14,924 nucleotides of DNA from Gammaproteobacteria bacterium (GTDB lineage: Bacteria; Pseudomonadota; Gammaproteobacteria; DSM-16500), in NCBI GenBank assembly GCA_013287025.1, contig JABDEN010000042.1, positions 1-14,924 of the forward strand. The letters are read 5' to 3'. Positions 1 through 7,621 of the stretch are shown in pieces. Numbering within the stretch: the first letter of the stretch is position 1; each line of letters begins with the position of its first letter. Below the pieces are notes generated by a model. That model made no database searches, was not told the origin of the DNA, and saw only the letters and a list, made by a program, of their open reading frames with translations. The position numbers were made by a program, and so were the translations under genes.

Positions 1-1245
1 ATATTCTCCTGGGTAATATTATTTTTTTTCCTAAACTCCTTTGCCTATGCTCAAATTCCATTAAATCTTACAGAAGCAGAACATTTAGCTATTTCTAGCG
101 CACCTGAGTTGAAGCAACTACAAGCAAATGCCGATTCATTAGAAGAACAAGCGATTGCCGATCGACAATTATCAGATCCACAAGTAGTTGTAGGAGCAAT
201 TAATGTCCCAACGAATTCATTCAGTTTTTCACAAGATGAAATGACAATGGTACAGGTTGGTTTACAACAATCTTTTCCAGCAGGACATTCTTTGGCAATG
301 AAATCGAAAAAGACCAAGTATCTAGCAAAAGCAGAACGACAAAAAATACAAGAACAAGCAGTAATGCTATTACGAAATCTCCGAGAAACATGGCTTGATC
401 TTTATTATTGGAATCAGGCAAAAATTATTATTCGCGAAAACCTTTTGTTATACGGACGATTAGTAAAAGCAACTGAATCTCAATATAGTTCAGGGAAAGG
501 AACAGAATCTGATGTGTTACAACTACAAGTTGAACTTTCTCGGTTAAATGATCAAAATGTTCAAGTTGAGCAGAGAATTGATATATTAAAAGCACAATTA
601 GGTCGCTGGATAGGTTCAGAATCTGCCAATCGTCCTTTATCTAATATGTTGCCGCACTGGCAAAGTCCTCCTTCAATGAATGTGTTGCAGACCCGACTCA
701 TTCAACATCCGCTTTTAAAAGTTGATACGGCAAATATCGAGGCTGCCCGCAATGAGGTGGCTTATGCTAAGGAACAATACAAACCTGCATGGATGCTTGA
801 TGTAGATTATGGATTTCGACAAGGCACTATGTCTGATGGATCACCTCGTTCAAATATGGTGACAGCACAAGTGACTGTCGATCTTCCCATTTTTCCTTCC
901 GAACGCCAAAATCGTCGGCTTCGCGCGAGTTGCCATCAGTTAGAGGCAACAGAATTAGATAGAGATGTACATTATAAAGATTTATTAAAAGAACTCAGGG
1001 TCCAATATGCGATTTGGGAAAGTTTTACTAAACGCGAAAATCTATATCGACAACAATTGATGCCTGAAGCAAAAGAAAATTCAAAAGCGGCATTATTAGC
1101 CTATCAAAATGCAACCAGTGATTTAACAACAGTATTACGTGCTTATAGTAATCAATTAACCATACGATTGGAGCAAATTCAAATTCACGTAGAACGTGCT
1201 AAAGCTAGAGCTGCCTTATTGTATCTAGAAGGAATGAGTGAATGA
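1..1245 (+). CDS. cusC: TolC-family outer-membrane efflux channel, CusC/CzcC-like (5' end off window)
   Basis: This is the outer-membrane channel of a tripartite heavy-metal efflux pump. Its frame is open from base 1 and contains the end of a signal peptide: a hydrophobic run, then AYA and Gln at about visible residue 18, a good signal peptidase I site. The start codon therefore lies left of the window. A TTG at 109 is only an internal codon. The 414 visible residues show two repeated long, polar, coiled-coil-like halves (roughly residues 60-190 and 240-400), as expected of the OEP fold. There is no lipobox Cys at the cleavage site, unlike E. coli CusC, which is a lipoprotein. The stop overlaps the next start (ATGA at 1242-1245), so it is translationally coupled to the cusB-like gene. 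The role rests mainly on this operon position; the sequence alone supports TolC family. Confidence 0.9.
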   Translation: MFSWVILFFFLNSFAYAQIPLNLTEAEHLAISSAPELKQLQANADSLEEQAIADRQLSDPQVVVGAINVPTNSFSFSQDEMTMVQVGLQQSFPAGHSLAMKSKKTKYLAKAERQKIQEQAVMLLRNLRETWLDLYYWNQAKIIIRENLLLYGRLVKATESQYSSGKGTESDVLQLQVELSRLNDQNVQVEQRIDILKAQLGRWIGSESANRPLSNMLPHWQSPPSMNVLQTRLIQHPLLKVDTANIEAARNEVAYAKEQYKPAWMLDVDYGFRQGTMSDGSPRSNMVTAQVTVDLPIFPSERQNRRLRASCHQLEATELDRDVHYKDLLKELRVQYAIWESFTKRENLYRQQLMPEAKENSKAALLAYQNATSDLTTVLRAYSNQLTIRLEQIQIHVERAKARAALLYLEGMSE

Positions 1246-2459
1246 AAAAAACTTCAATACTTGTTGGTTTTATTATTGTAGTTACACTCATTGCGGGTGT
1301 TTTTATTGGGCGATATTCAGAGCGTGGAACAGCTGAAGAAAAAAAACCACTCTATTGGATTGATACAATGGAGCCTATGATTCATTATTCCAAGCCCGGA
1401 ATATCACGCATGGGAATGGAATTAGTTCCAGTATATCCAGAGAAAGGGCAATCCACTGATCAGTCGACTGTGCGTATTTCACCTACCGTAATAGACAATC
1501 TAGGGGTTCGTACTGCTCCCGTTATTAAGGGAACACTTACACGACTTATTGAAACCGTCGGTTACGTTGAACCGAATGAAAATAAAATCAGTCATATTCA
1601 TACTTATGCGGAAGGTTGGATAAGAAAGCTTTTTGTAAAAACGGTCGGTGAGCCTGTTAAAATGGGCCAAGTCGTTTTACAATTGTATTCACCCATTCTT
1701 GTGAATGCACAAGATGAATATCTCATCGCATTAAGTAGCGGTAATCAATCATTAATTGATGCTTCTTATAAAAGATTACAAGCATTTCATATTTCTGAAC
1801 AACAAATTCGTGAGTTAAAATCAACAAAAAAATCGAGTCAATTAATTGATATTTATCCACATCAAGACGGTATTGTTACAATGTTAAATATTCGAGAAGG
1901 AATGCATGTTACACCGGATACTGAAATGATGAGCATTGTTGATTTATCGAGTATTTGGATGATTGCTCAAATATTTGAGGAACAAGCAAACTGGGTAAAG
2001 GTAGGCGATTCGGCTGAAGCAAGATTATCCGCATTTCCAGGAAAAATTTGGAAAGGTACCGTTGAATATATTTATCCACAAGTTGAGCTGACAACACGTA
2101 CTCTCAAGGTAAGGTTCCGTTTTGATAATCCAGATGGAATTTTGAAACCTAATATGTATGCAAATATTTCATTGTTTGTAGAACCCCAAAAAAATGTTTT
2201 AAGTATACCACTGGAAGCATTAATTCGAAGCGCGGAAGGCAATCGAGTTATTGTAAAATTGAATGATGATCAATTCCAGTCTCGTATCGTTAATATTGGT
2301 TTTGAATCTGAGGATCGAGTTGAAATTCTTTCTGGGTTAAAAGAGGGTGAAATCGTAGTCATTTCTGGCCAGTTTTTAATTGATTCAGAAACCAATTTGA
2401 AAGCAGGTTTAGAACGAATAGAAGCACCAAATACTACTATAAAAAAATTATCTCCCTGA
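1242..2459 (+). CDS. cusB: RND efflux periplasmic adaptor (membrane-fusion protein), CusB-like
   Basis: This is the periplasmic adaptor joining the inner-membrane pump to the outer-membrane channel. Residues 4-24 are one membrane anchor. Residues 38-65 form the short heavy-metal-binding module found at the N-terminus of CusB-type adaptors, ending in GMELVPVY. M43, M57 and M59 fall where the Cu(I)/Ag(I)-binding methionines of E. coli CusB lie (M21, M36, M38 of the mature protein, from memory). The module has no Cys. The rest shows the usual order of lipoyl/barrel-sandwich halves around a helical hairpin (about 105-215), then a beta-barrel and a membrane-proximal domain. Its 405 residues match CusB length. 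It overlaps the upstream gene by 4 bases and sits 15 bases before cusA. No CusF chaperone or CusRS-like regulator is in the window. Confidence 0.92.
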   Translation: MKKTSILVGFIIVVTLIAGVFIGRYSERGTAEEKKPLYWIDTMEPMIHYSKPGISRMGMELVPVYPEKGQSTDQSTVRISPTVIDNLGVRTAPVIKGTLTRLIETVGYVEPNENKISHIHTYAEGWIRKLFVKTVGEPVKMGQVVLQLYSPILVNAQDEYLIALSSGNQSLIDASYKRLQAFHISEQQIRELKSTKKSSQLIDIYPHQDGIVTMLNIREGMHVTPDTEMMSIVDLSSIWMIAQIFEEQANWVKVGDSAEARLSAFPGKIWKGTVEYIYPQVELTTRTLKVRFRFDNPDGILKPNMYANISLFVEPQKNVLSIPLEALIRSAEGNRVIVKLNDDQFQSRIVNIGFESEDRVEILSGLKEGEIVVISGQFLIDSETNLKAGLERIEAPNTTIKKLSP

Positions 2460-2474
2460 TAAAGGATACGATGC

Positions 2475-5400
2475 ATGATTGCAGGAATTATCCGTTGGTC
2501 AATACAAAATCGATTTTTAATTTTATTAGCAACTGCGCTTCTTATTTTATGGAGTTTTTATACAATAAAAAATACGGCAGTTGATGCTATTCCTGATTTA
2601 TCCGATGTCCAAGTGATTATTAAAACAGATTATCCTGGTCAAGCTCCACAAGTTGTTGAAGACCAAGTGACTTATCCGTTGACCACTGCAATGTTAGCAG
2701 TTCCAGGAGCTGTGACAGTTCGAGGAGAATCCGGTTTCGGTATATCGTATGTTTACATCATTTTTAAAGATGGAACTGATCTTTACTGGGCGCGTTCTCG
2801 AGTGTTGGAATATCTCAGTCAAATAGCGAATCGTTTGCCTACCGGAGCACAAATAGCATTAGGTCCAGATGCAACAGGCGTAGGGTGGGTTTATGAATAT
2901 GCGTTAATTGATCGTACTGGACAGCATGATTTGGCGCAATTGACTAGTATACAAAACTGGTTTTTGAAATATGAACTACAAAAAGTACCGGGTGTTTCTG
3001 AAGTAGCAACTGCAGGAGGAATGGTTAAGCAATATCAAATTATTTTGGATCCTAATCAATTGCGCGCATATGGATTAACCCTAGACCAGGTAAAACAAGC
3101 TATTCAAAGAGGTAACAGAGAATCGGGAGGTTCTGCTATCGAAATGGGTGAAGCCGAATACATGGTACGTGCAAAAGGTTATATCAAATCCATTCAAGAT
3201 ATTGAACAAATTCCAGTTGGGTTGGGTAAGAATGGTATTCCTATTTTGATAAAAGATCTTGCCAATATAGAACTGGGACCTGAAATGCGTCGCGGTATCA
3301 CTGAGCTTAATGGTGAGGGAGAGGTTGTGGGCGGTATTATTGTGATGCGTTCTGGGCAAAATGCTATGCAAACCATTGCCGCGGTTAAAGCAAAATTAAA
3401 AGAACTACAAAGTAGCTTACCAAAAGGGGTGCAAGTTGTTACAACTTACGATCGCTCAAGCTTAATAAAGCGTGCGATAAATACTCTCAATGATAAATTA
3501 ATCGAAGAATTTATTATTGTTTCACTGATTTGTATCGCTTTCCTTCTTCATTTTCGTTCCTCTTTAGTTATTATTATTAGTTTACCGATTGGTATTTTTC
3601 TCGCCCTCATTGTGATGCATCTTCAAGGGATTAATGCGAATATTATGTCACTCGGTGGTATTGCTATTGCAATTGGTGCAATGGTGGATGCAGCAATTGT
3701 GATGATTGAAAATGCGCATAAGCATTTTGAAAAACAGTCTGTCAATGACAAAAATCGTTGGCGAATCATACAAGAAGCAACGCTTGAAGTGGGCCCGCCA
3801 TTATTTTTCTCTTTGTTAATTATTACCTTTAGTTTTTTACCAGTTTTTACATTACAAGCGCAAGAGGGTCGATTATTTACACCTTTGGCTTATACAAAAA
3901 CATATGCGATGGCGTCAGCAGCTATTCTCTCTATTACACTTGTCCCAGTGCTGATGGGTTATCTCATCCGCGGTAAAATTAGAGCAGAACAAGAAAATCC
4001 TTTGAATCGAGTCTTATTAAGCGCATACCGTCCCATTATTGATGCCATATTGAAAAATCCGCAAATGGTTTTAATGATTGCATTTATCGTTGTGATTATT
4101 GGTATTTGGCCAATATCACGTTTGGGTGGAGAGTTTATGCCTGAGTTGGATGAGGGCGATTTACTTTATATGCCAACCACGTTCCCAGGCCTTTCCATTG
4201 GTAAAGCAGGACAAATATTACAACAAACGGACAAGTTAATTCATACTATGCCGGAAATAAAAACTGTTTATGGAAAGATTGGACGAGCAGAAACTGCGAC
4301 GGATCCAGCGCCTCTTTCAATGATTGAAACAACCATTCAATTTAAACCTAAAAATGAATGGCGACCCGGCATCACCATGGAAAAATTGCGAGCTGAATTA
4401 GAGTCACGAGTCAAACTTCCAGGACTGTCTAACACCTGGGTAATGCCCATTCGTACGCGTATAGACATGTTAGCAACCGGTATTAAAACTCCGGTCGGCA
4501 TTAAAATTGCAGGACCTGATCTCAATGTTATTCAATCAATAGGTCAGCAAATTGAAGAAATACTCAAACAAATACCAGGAACGACTTCAGCTTATGCAGA
4601 ACGTGTCGCAAGTAGTCGCTATATCACGATTGATATTGATCGATTGAAGGCATCACGTTACGGACTAAATATTGAAGATATTCAGGAAATTATTGAAACG
4701 GCAGTCGGTGGGATGAATGTCACACAAACCGTTGAAGGTCGTGAACGCTATCCTGTAAATTTACGTTATCCTCGAGAAATTCGTGATTCATTAGAAAAAT
4801 TACGCATGTTGCCAATTGTCACTATGTCTGGTGCCGTGATTCCTCTCAATGAGGTGGCAAGCGTAGATGTAACAGAAGGACCAGATATGATAAGAAGTGA
4901 GAATGCTCGACTTAATGGATATGTATATGTTGATATTGTAGGACGGGATTTATCTTCTTATGTTAAAGCAGCACAGCAGGCAGTCAATCAACAAATTAAA
5001 TTACCAGCAGGCTATTCTATCTCTTGGTCCGGACAATATGAATATTTAGAACGTGCAAAAGAACGTTTAAATACCGTTGCACCATTTACACTCGCGATCA
5101 TTGTATTGTTGCTTTATCTCAATTTTCGTCGTTTTGCCGAAGTCATCATTATTCTTACGACTTTACCACTTGCATTGGTGGGCGGGATCTGGCTACTGTA
5201 TTTGCTGGGGTATCATTTATCAGTTGCGGTAGGAGTTGGTTTTATTGCCTTATCGGGTGTTGCTGTTGAAATTGGAGTGGTGATGTTGGTTTATCTCAAT
5301 CAAGCATTCGTGAAACGTCAGCAAATTTCTGAAAAGGAAAGCAGACCATTAACCAATAAAGATATTCGTGAAGCCATTATTGATGGAGCTCTTTTACGTT

Positions 5401-5606
5401 TGCGTCCCATCATGATGACGGTTTCGGCAATTATTGGCGGTTTATTACCAATCATGTTTTTGGGAGGCACAGGGTCAGAGGTGATGCGTCGCATTGCAGC
5501 TCCTATGGTTGGCGGCATGATAAGCGCGACTATTTTAACACTGGTTGTTATTCCCGCTGTTTATTTCTTGTGGAAGCAATATGAATATTCCAATAAGAAA
5601 GACTAA
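2475..5606 (+). CDS. cusA: Heavy-metal efflux RND pump, CusA type (Cu(I)/Ag(I))
   Basis: This is the proton-driven inner-membrane pump of the Cus system. Its 1043 residues match the family (E. coli CusA 1047), with N-terminal helix, two large periplasmic loops and clusters of membrane helices around 335-545 and 865-1035. M566, M616 and M665, in contexts LLYM, PLSM and RIDM, have exactly the 50/49 spacing of CusA M573/M623/M672, the metal-binding methionines. This favours Cu/Ag over the Zn/Co/Cd CzcA class. D405 (GAMVDAA) and E932 (GVAVEIG) match the proton-relay acids D405 and E939. The relay Lys (K984 in E. coli, in RPK) is Ile979 here (RPI). The start is ATG 2475 with AAAGGA at 2461-2466; an ATG at 2471 is out of frame. 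It is the last gene of the operon; no clear terminator was seen after it. Confidence 0.95.
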   Translation: MIAGIIRWSIQNRFLILLATALLILWSFYTIKNTAVDAIPDLSDVQVIIKTDYPGQAPQVVEDQVTYPLTTAMLAVPGAVTVRGESGFGISYVYIIFKDGTDLYWARSRVLEYLSQIANRLPTGAQIALGPDATGVGWVYEYALIDRTGQHDLAQLTSIQNWFLKYELQKVPGVSEVATAGGMVKQYQIILDPNQLRAYGLTLDQVKQAIQRGNRESGGSAIEMGEAEYMVRAKGYIKSIQDIEQIPVGLGKNGIPILIKDLANIELGPEMRRGITELNGEGEVVGGIIVMRSGQNAMQTIAAVKAKLKELQSSLPKGVQVVTTYDRSSLIKRAINTLNDKLIEEFIIVSLICIAFLLHFRSSLVIIISLPIGIFLALIVMHLQGINANIMSLGGIAIAIGAMVDAAIVMIENAHKHFEKQSVNDKNRWRIIQEATLEVGPPLFFSLLIITFSFLPVFTLQAQEGRLFTPLAYTKTYAMASAAILSITLVPVLMGYLIRGKIRAEQENPLNRVLLSAYRPIIDAILKNPQMVLMIAFIVVIIGIWPISRLGGEFMPELDEGDLLYMPTTFPGLSIGKAGQILQQTDKLIHTMPEIKTVYGKIGRAETATDPAPLSMIETTIQFKPKNEWRPGITMEKLRAELESRVKLPGLSNTWVMPIRTRIDMLATGIKTPVGIKIAGPDLNVIQSIGQQIEEILKQIPGTTSAYAERVASSRYITIDIDRLKASRYGLNIEDIQEIIETAVGGMNVTQTVEGRERYPVNLRYPREIRDSLEKLRMLPIVTMSGAVIPLNEVASVDVTEGPDMIRSENARLNGYVYVDIVGRDLSSYVKAAQQAVNQQIKLPAGYSISWSGQYEYLERAKERLNTVAPFTLAIIVLLLYLNFRRFAEVIIILTTLPLALVGGIWLLYLLGYHLSVAVGVGFIALSGVAVEIGVVMLVYLNQAFVKRQQISEKESRPLTNKDIREAIIDGALLRLRPIMMTVSAIIGGLLPIMFLGGTGSEVMRRIAAPMVGGMISATILTLVVIPAVYFLWKQYEYSNKKD

Positions 5607-5645
5607 TTCGGGAGTTTGCTATCAAGGATTGAGTTTTTTTAAAGA

Positions 5646-5674
5646 TTCGGTTAAAGTCCGCTCCTGCTTATAAT
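5646..5674 (+). promoter_or_regulatory. Candidate sigma70 promoter for the ankyrin-like fragment
   Basis: A perfect TATAAT lies at 5669-5674, with a weak -35-like TTCGGT at 5646-5651 and a 17-base spacer. It sits 20 bases upstream of a ribosome site (AAGGGA, 5682-5687) and ATG 5694. The -10 is convincing; the -35 is poor. If active, it now drives antisense transcription across the abiEii remnant. Confidence 0.45.
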
Positions 5675-5693
5675 TATAAAAAAGGGACGCGAT

Positions 5694-6014
5694 ATGCAAT
5701 TTCGTACATTGGACGATCATTTGATTTTATCCATTAAAGAAAAAAATTTAGAACAACTTAAACTATGTATTGAAAAAAAAGCTGATATTCATAAAAAAAA
5801 TTCCTTAAAAATAAATTTATTTTGGTGTGGCGAATCAGATAATCTTGCTAAAAATCTCTCTAAAAGTAATTGCTTCCAAACCCTATCGAGGGTGGTTTCT
5901 TTTTCTGTAGCAATTGTTTTTAATCGTTCTTTCAATGCTGTTTCATTCATATTGTCATCGCTATTAAAAATGGTTCAATTTTTATGGTGGCAAAGATGGG
6001 GCATATCCAACTAA
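5694..6014 (+). pseudogene. Truncated ankyrin-repeat-like gene; downstream half is antisense readthrough
   Basis: The ORF encodes 106 residues, but only about the first 36 look like genuine protein. They carry LEQLKLCIEKKADIHKK, an ankyrin-repeat helix pair with the GAD-type ending (here KAD). ATG 5694 has a good ribosome site (AAGGGA, 6-base spacer) and a TATAAT upstream. From about base 5804 onward, the opposite strand codes for a recognisable AbiEii-type N-terminus, so the remaining plus-strand residues are antisense sequence and not ankyrin repeats. I read this as the 5' end of an ankyrin-repeat gene whose body was lost by a deletion or rearrangement. Ankyrin proteins are frequent effectors in intracellular bacteria, but no function can be claimed for this fragment. 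Only one partial repeat is visible, so the family call is moderate. Confidence 0.5.
5789..5950 (-). pseudogene. 5' remnant of an AbiEii/AbiGii-type nucleotidyltransferase toxin gene
   Basis: Read on the minus strand from ATG 5950-5948, this gives 53 residues beginning MNETALKERLKTIATEK and containing WKQLLLERFLARLSDS and KFIFK. That is the characteristic N-terminus of AbiEii/AbiGii toxins, nucleotidyltransferases of type IV toxin-antitoxin and phage-abortive modules. In the family FIFK is followed by GG and then the catalytic nucleotidyltransferase core. Here the match stops exactly at FIFK (about base 5804) and a stop follows four codons later. The catalytic domain is missing, so the fragment cannot be an active toxin. 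The bases upstream on this strand (5951-6050) show no recognisable AbiEi antitoxin. It overlaps the ankyrin-like ORF antisense. The family call is by recognition of the sequence pattern. Confidence 0.65.
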
Positions 6015-6084
6015 AAAGTAATATTATTTTATGTATCCTTAAATCCTCTGTTGCTGCTTACTCATTGATTTTTTTTCCAATTTC

Positions 6085-6148
6085 TTACGACATTTTGTGA
6101 TAAATCTTGCGACACAGTTACGACATATCTTGCGACAATCTTGTGACA
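6085..6148 (+). repeat. Six-copy direct-repeat array, TTNYGAYA, upstream of fic
   Basis: Six copies of an 8-base motif start at 6085 (TTACGACA), 6095 (TTGTGATA), 6107 (TTGCGACA), 6118 (TTACGACA), 6130 (TTGCGACA) and 6141 (TTGTGACA). Start-to-start distances are 10, 12, 11, 12 and 11 bases, about one DNA helical turn, so all copies face the same side of the helix. The fifth copy coincides with the presumed -35 of the fic promoter. This layout suggests cooperative binding by a repressor. Confidence 0.7.
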
Positions 6149-6158
6149 TTGCTAAGAT
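6130..6158 (+). promoter_or_regulatory. Candidate fic promoter within the repeat array
   Basis: TTGCGA (6130-6135) and TAAGAT (6153-6158) are separated by 17 bases and each matches the sigma70 consensus at 4 of 6 positions. The -35 is inside repeat copy 5, and copy 6 fills the spacer. A protein bound to the array would block RNA polymerase. A ribosome site (GGAG, 6170-6173) lies 9 bases before ATG 6183. Confidence 0.4.
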
Positions 6159-6182
6159 GTAAGGTAACTGGAGTGTATATTA

Positions 6183-7232
6183 ATGTTTAAACCAAAATTT
6201 ACAATCACCAATTCAATCGCAAATACGCTAACTACGATAGAGAGGGCTAGGGGATTTTTAGAAGCTGCTACCCTTTCCGATGAGTGGGTTGCTAATATGC
6301 AGAACAAAGCCTTGATATTAGAAGCGCATCACACCACGCATATCGAGGGTACTCAGCTTACTTTAGAGCAATCAGAGCAACTATGGGCAGGCCAGCATCT
6401 TGCAACTGTTAATCCTGAAGATGTAAAGGAATTATTAAATTACCGACAGGCATTCAACTTAGTTGCCGGTTACATAGGTGATGGTGAACCAATTACCGAA
6501 GGATTGATTAGAGAAATTCATAAACGACTTGTGGAAGGGGTGAGAGGTAATGCCGCGACTCCTGGTGACTACCGTAAAATCCAAAATTATGTTGTTAACT
6601 CTAAGACGAAAGATGTCATTTACACGCCTCCAGCCGCTTTCGAAGTATCTCAGATGATGCATGAATTAGTAAATTGGATAAATCATGAGACAGAGATACA
6701 TCCCGTCATCATGTCAGGTATCGCACAATTTCAACTTGTACACATCCATCCATTTTTAGACGGTAATGGAAGAACCGCGCGGTTATTATCAACGCTTTGT
6801 CTTTATCAGCGCGGATATGATTTTAAAAAACTATTCACTATTAGTGAATATTACGATCGCAATAGAGCTGATTATTATCAAGCGATTCAAAGCGTACGTG
6901 AGCGTAATATGGATATGACTGGATGGGTTGAATATTTTATTCAAGGCTTATCTACCCAATTGCAGGAAGTGAGATCACTTGGTAAACAGGCAATAGATCA
7001 AGATGTTTTGGCAAAACAATATCATTTATCTGATAGACAAAAACTAGCAATTGAATACATCGCAAAATACGGTGGTATTACCATTCAGCAGTTTGAAAAT
7101 ATTTGTCCTGATGTAACGCGGCGAACCTTGCAGCGTGAATTAAAAGAATTAACGGATAAAAATATTTTAATAACGACGGGTGCTACCAGTAATTTAATTT
7201 ATGAGATGCAGGTAAAGAATAAATATAAATAA
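6183..7232 (+). CDS. Fic-domain protein with N-terminal inhibitory motif and C-terminal winged helix
   Basis: Fic enzymes usually transfer AMP from ATP to a hydroxyl side chain of a target protein. The catalytic motif [12 protein letters not shown] spans residues 189-200, with catalytic His189, metal-binding Asp193 and phosphate-binding Asn195/Arg197 all present. The N-terminal domain holds the inhibitory helix motif (S/T)xxxE(G/N) as T51-THI-E55-G56, making it a class II, self-inhibited Fic protein. Residues about 275-345 look like a winged helix-turn-helix ([20 protein letters not shown]), common in chromosomal Fic proteins of this size (about 350-370 residues). That domain makes DNA binding at the upstream repeat array a natural hypothesis. 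The small gene at 7262 follows after 29 bases and is probably cotranscribed. Base composition is less AT-rich than the genes to the right. The target is unknown. Confidence 0.93.
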   Translation: MFKPKFTITNSIANTLTTIERARGFLEAATLSDEWVANMQNKALILEAHHTTHIEGTQLTLEQSEQLWAGQHLATVNPEDVKELLNYRQAFNLVAGYIGDGEPITEGLIREIHKRLVEGVRGNAATPGDYRKIQNYVVNSKTKDVIYTPPAAFEVSQMMHELVNWINHETEIHPVIMSGIAQFQLVHIHPFLDGNGRTARLLSTLCLYQRGYDFKKLFTISEYYDRNRADYYQAIQSVRERNMDMTGWVEYFIQGLSTQLQEVRSLGKQAIDQDVLAKQYHLSDRQKLAIEYIAKYGGITIQQFENICPDVTRRTLQRELKELTDKNILITTGATSNLIYEMQVKNKYK

Positions 7233-7261
7233 TAATTTTTATTTTATTTAAGGATAAAAAA

Positions 7262-7534
7262 ATGCATAATAGGAAACCCCAAAAACCCAATCCCTGGACC
7301 CTCTTGAACCCAACTCCACTTTCGGAAACCATGAAAAAAACCGGCAGGAGTTTAGGTATTGCTGCAGGTATTTCCTATCTTTATTTTTCTCCTAAACAAC
7401 CAAAACCCTCGATAACCAATGCCGCGCTTTTGTTGCTAACTTTTGGGGTGATAGGGGCGAGTTTGGGGTTTTTTTCAGGGAAAATGATTGACGATCAAAA
7501 AAAGAAGGCTAGAAAAATGCGTCTGAGATATTAA
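7262..7534 (+). CDS. Small glycine-rich membrane protein, unknown function
   Basis: I do not recognise this 90-residue protein. A proline- and lysine-rich N-terminus (residues 1-26) precedes two hydrophobic stretches: about 28-42 (weak, GIAAGISYLYF) and about 50-72. The second contains glycines spaced for helix packing (GVIGASLGFFSG). The C-terminus is strongly basic (KKKARKMRLRY), so by the positive-inside rule that end probably faces the cytoplasm. An AAGGA at 7250-7254, 7 bases before ATG 7262, supports the start. It lies 29 bases after the fic stop and is probably in the same transcript. Its layout resembles the small hairpin proteins at 12443 and 13410, though I see no clear sequence identity. 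It could be a Fic partner or simply an orphan. Confidence 0.65.
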   Translation: MHNRKPQKPNPWTLLNPTPLSETMKKTGRSLGIAAGISYLYFSPKQPKPSITNAALLLLTFGVIGASLGFFSGKMIDDQKKKARKMRLRY

Positions 7535-7594
7535 ACCATCGTGCCAGCCTAACTTTCCGGCATAAAATATGCCTACAGGTGGGGAGCGCAATCC

Positions 7595-7621
7595 ATTAGA
7601 TGTGAGTGGTTCACATTTAAT
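7595..7621 (+). terminator. Inverted repeat between convergent genes, possible terminator
   Basis: ATTAGATGTGA and TCACATTTAAT form an 11-pair stem (one G-U) around the loop GTGGT. It follows the 90-residue membrane protein gene and overlaps the last codons of the convergent MFS gene. There is no strong U-tract, so intrinsic termination is uncertain. A second perfect inverted repeat, GGCATA-AAA-TATGCC, lies at 7559-7573. Confidence 0.35.

Noticed and set aside
109..111. TTG as the start of the TolC-like gene
   Set aside because: The frame is open to base 1 and contains the end of a signal peptide upstream of this codon, so the gene begins outside the window.
5607..5645. Terminator after cusA
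   Set aside because: There is a T-run at about 5634-5640 but no stem before it that I could pair convincingly.
6118..6148. CRISPR-like repeat interpretation of the array before fic
   Set aside because: Repeats of 8 bases with 2-4 base gaps are far too short for CRISPR; the helical spacing fits an operator.
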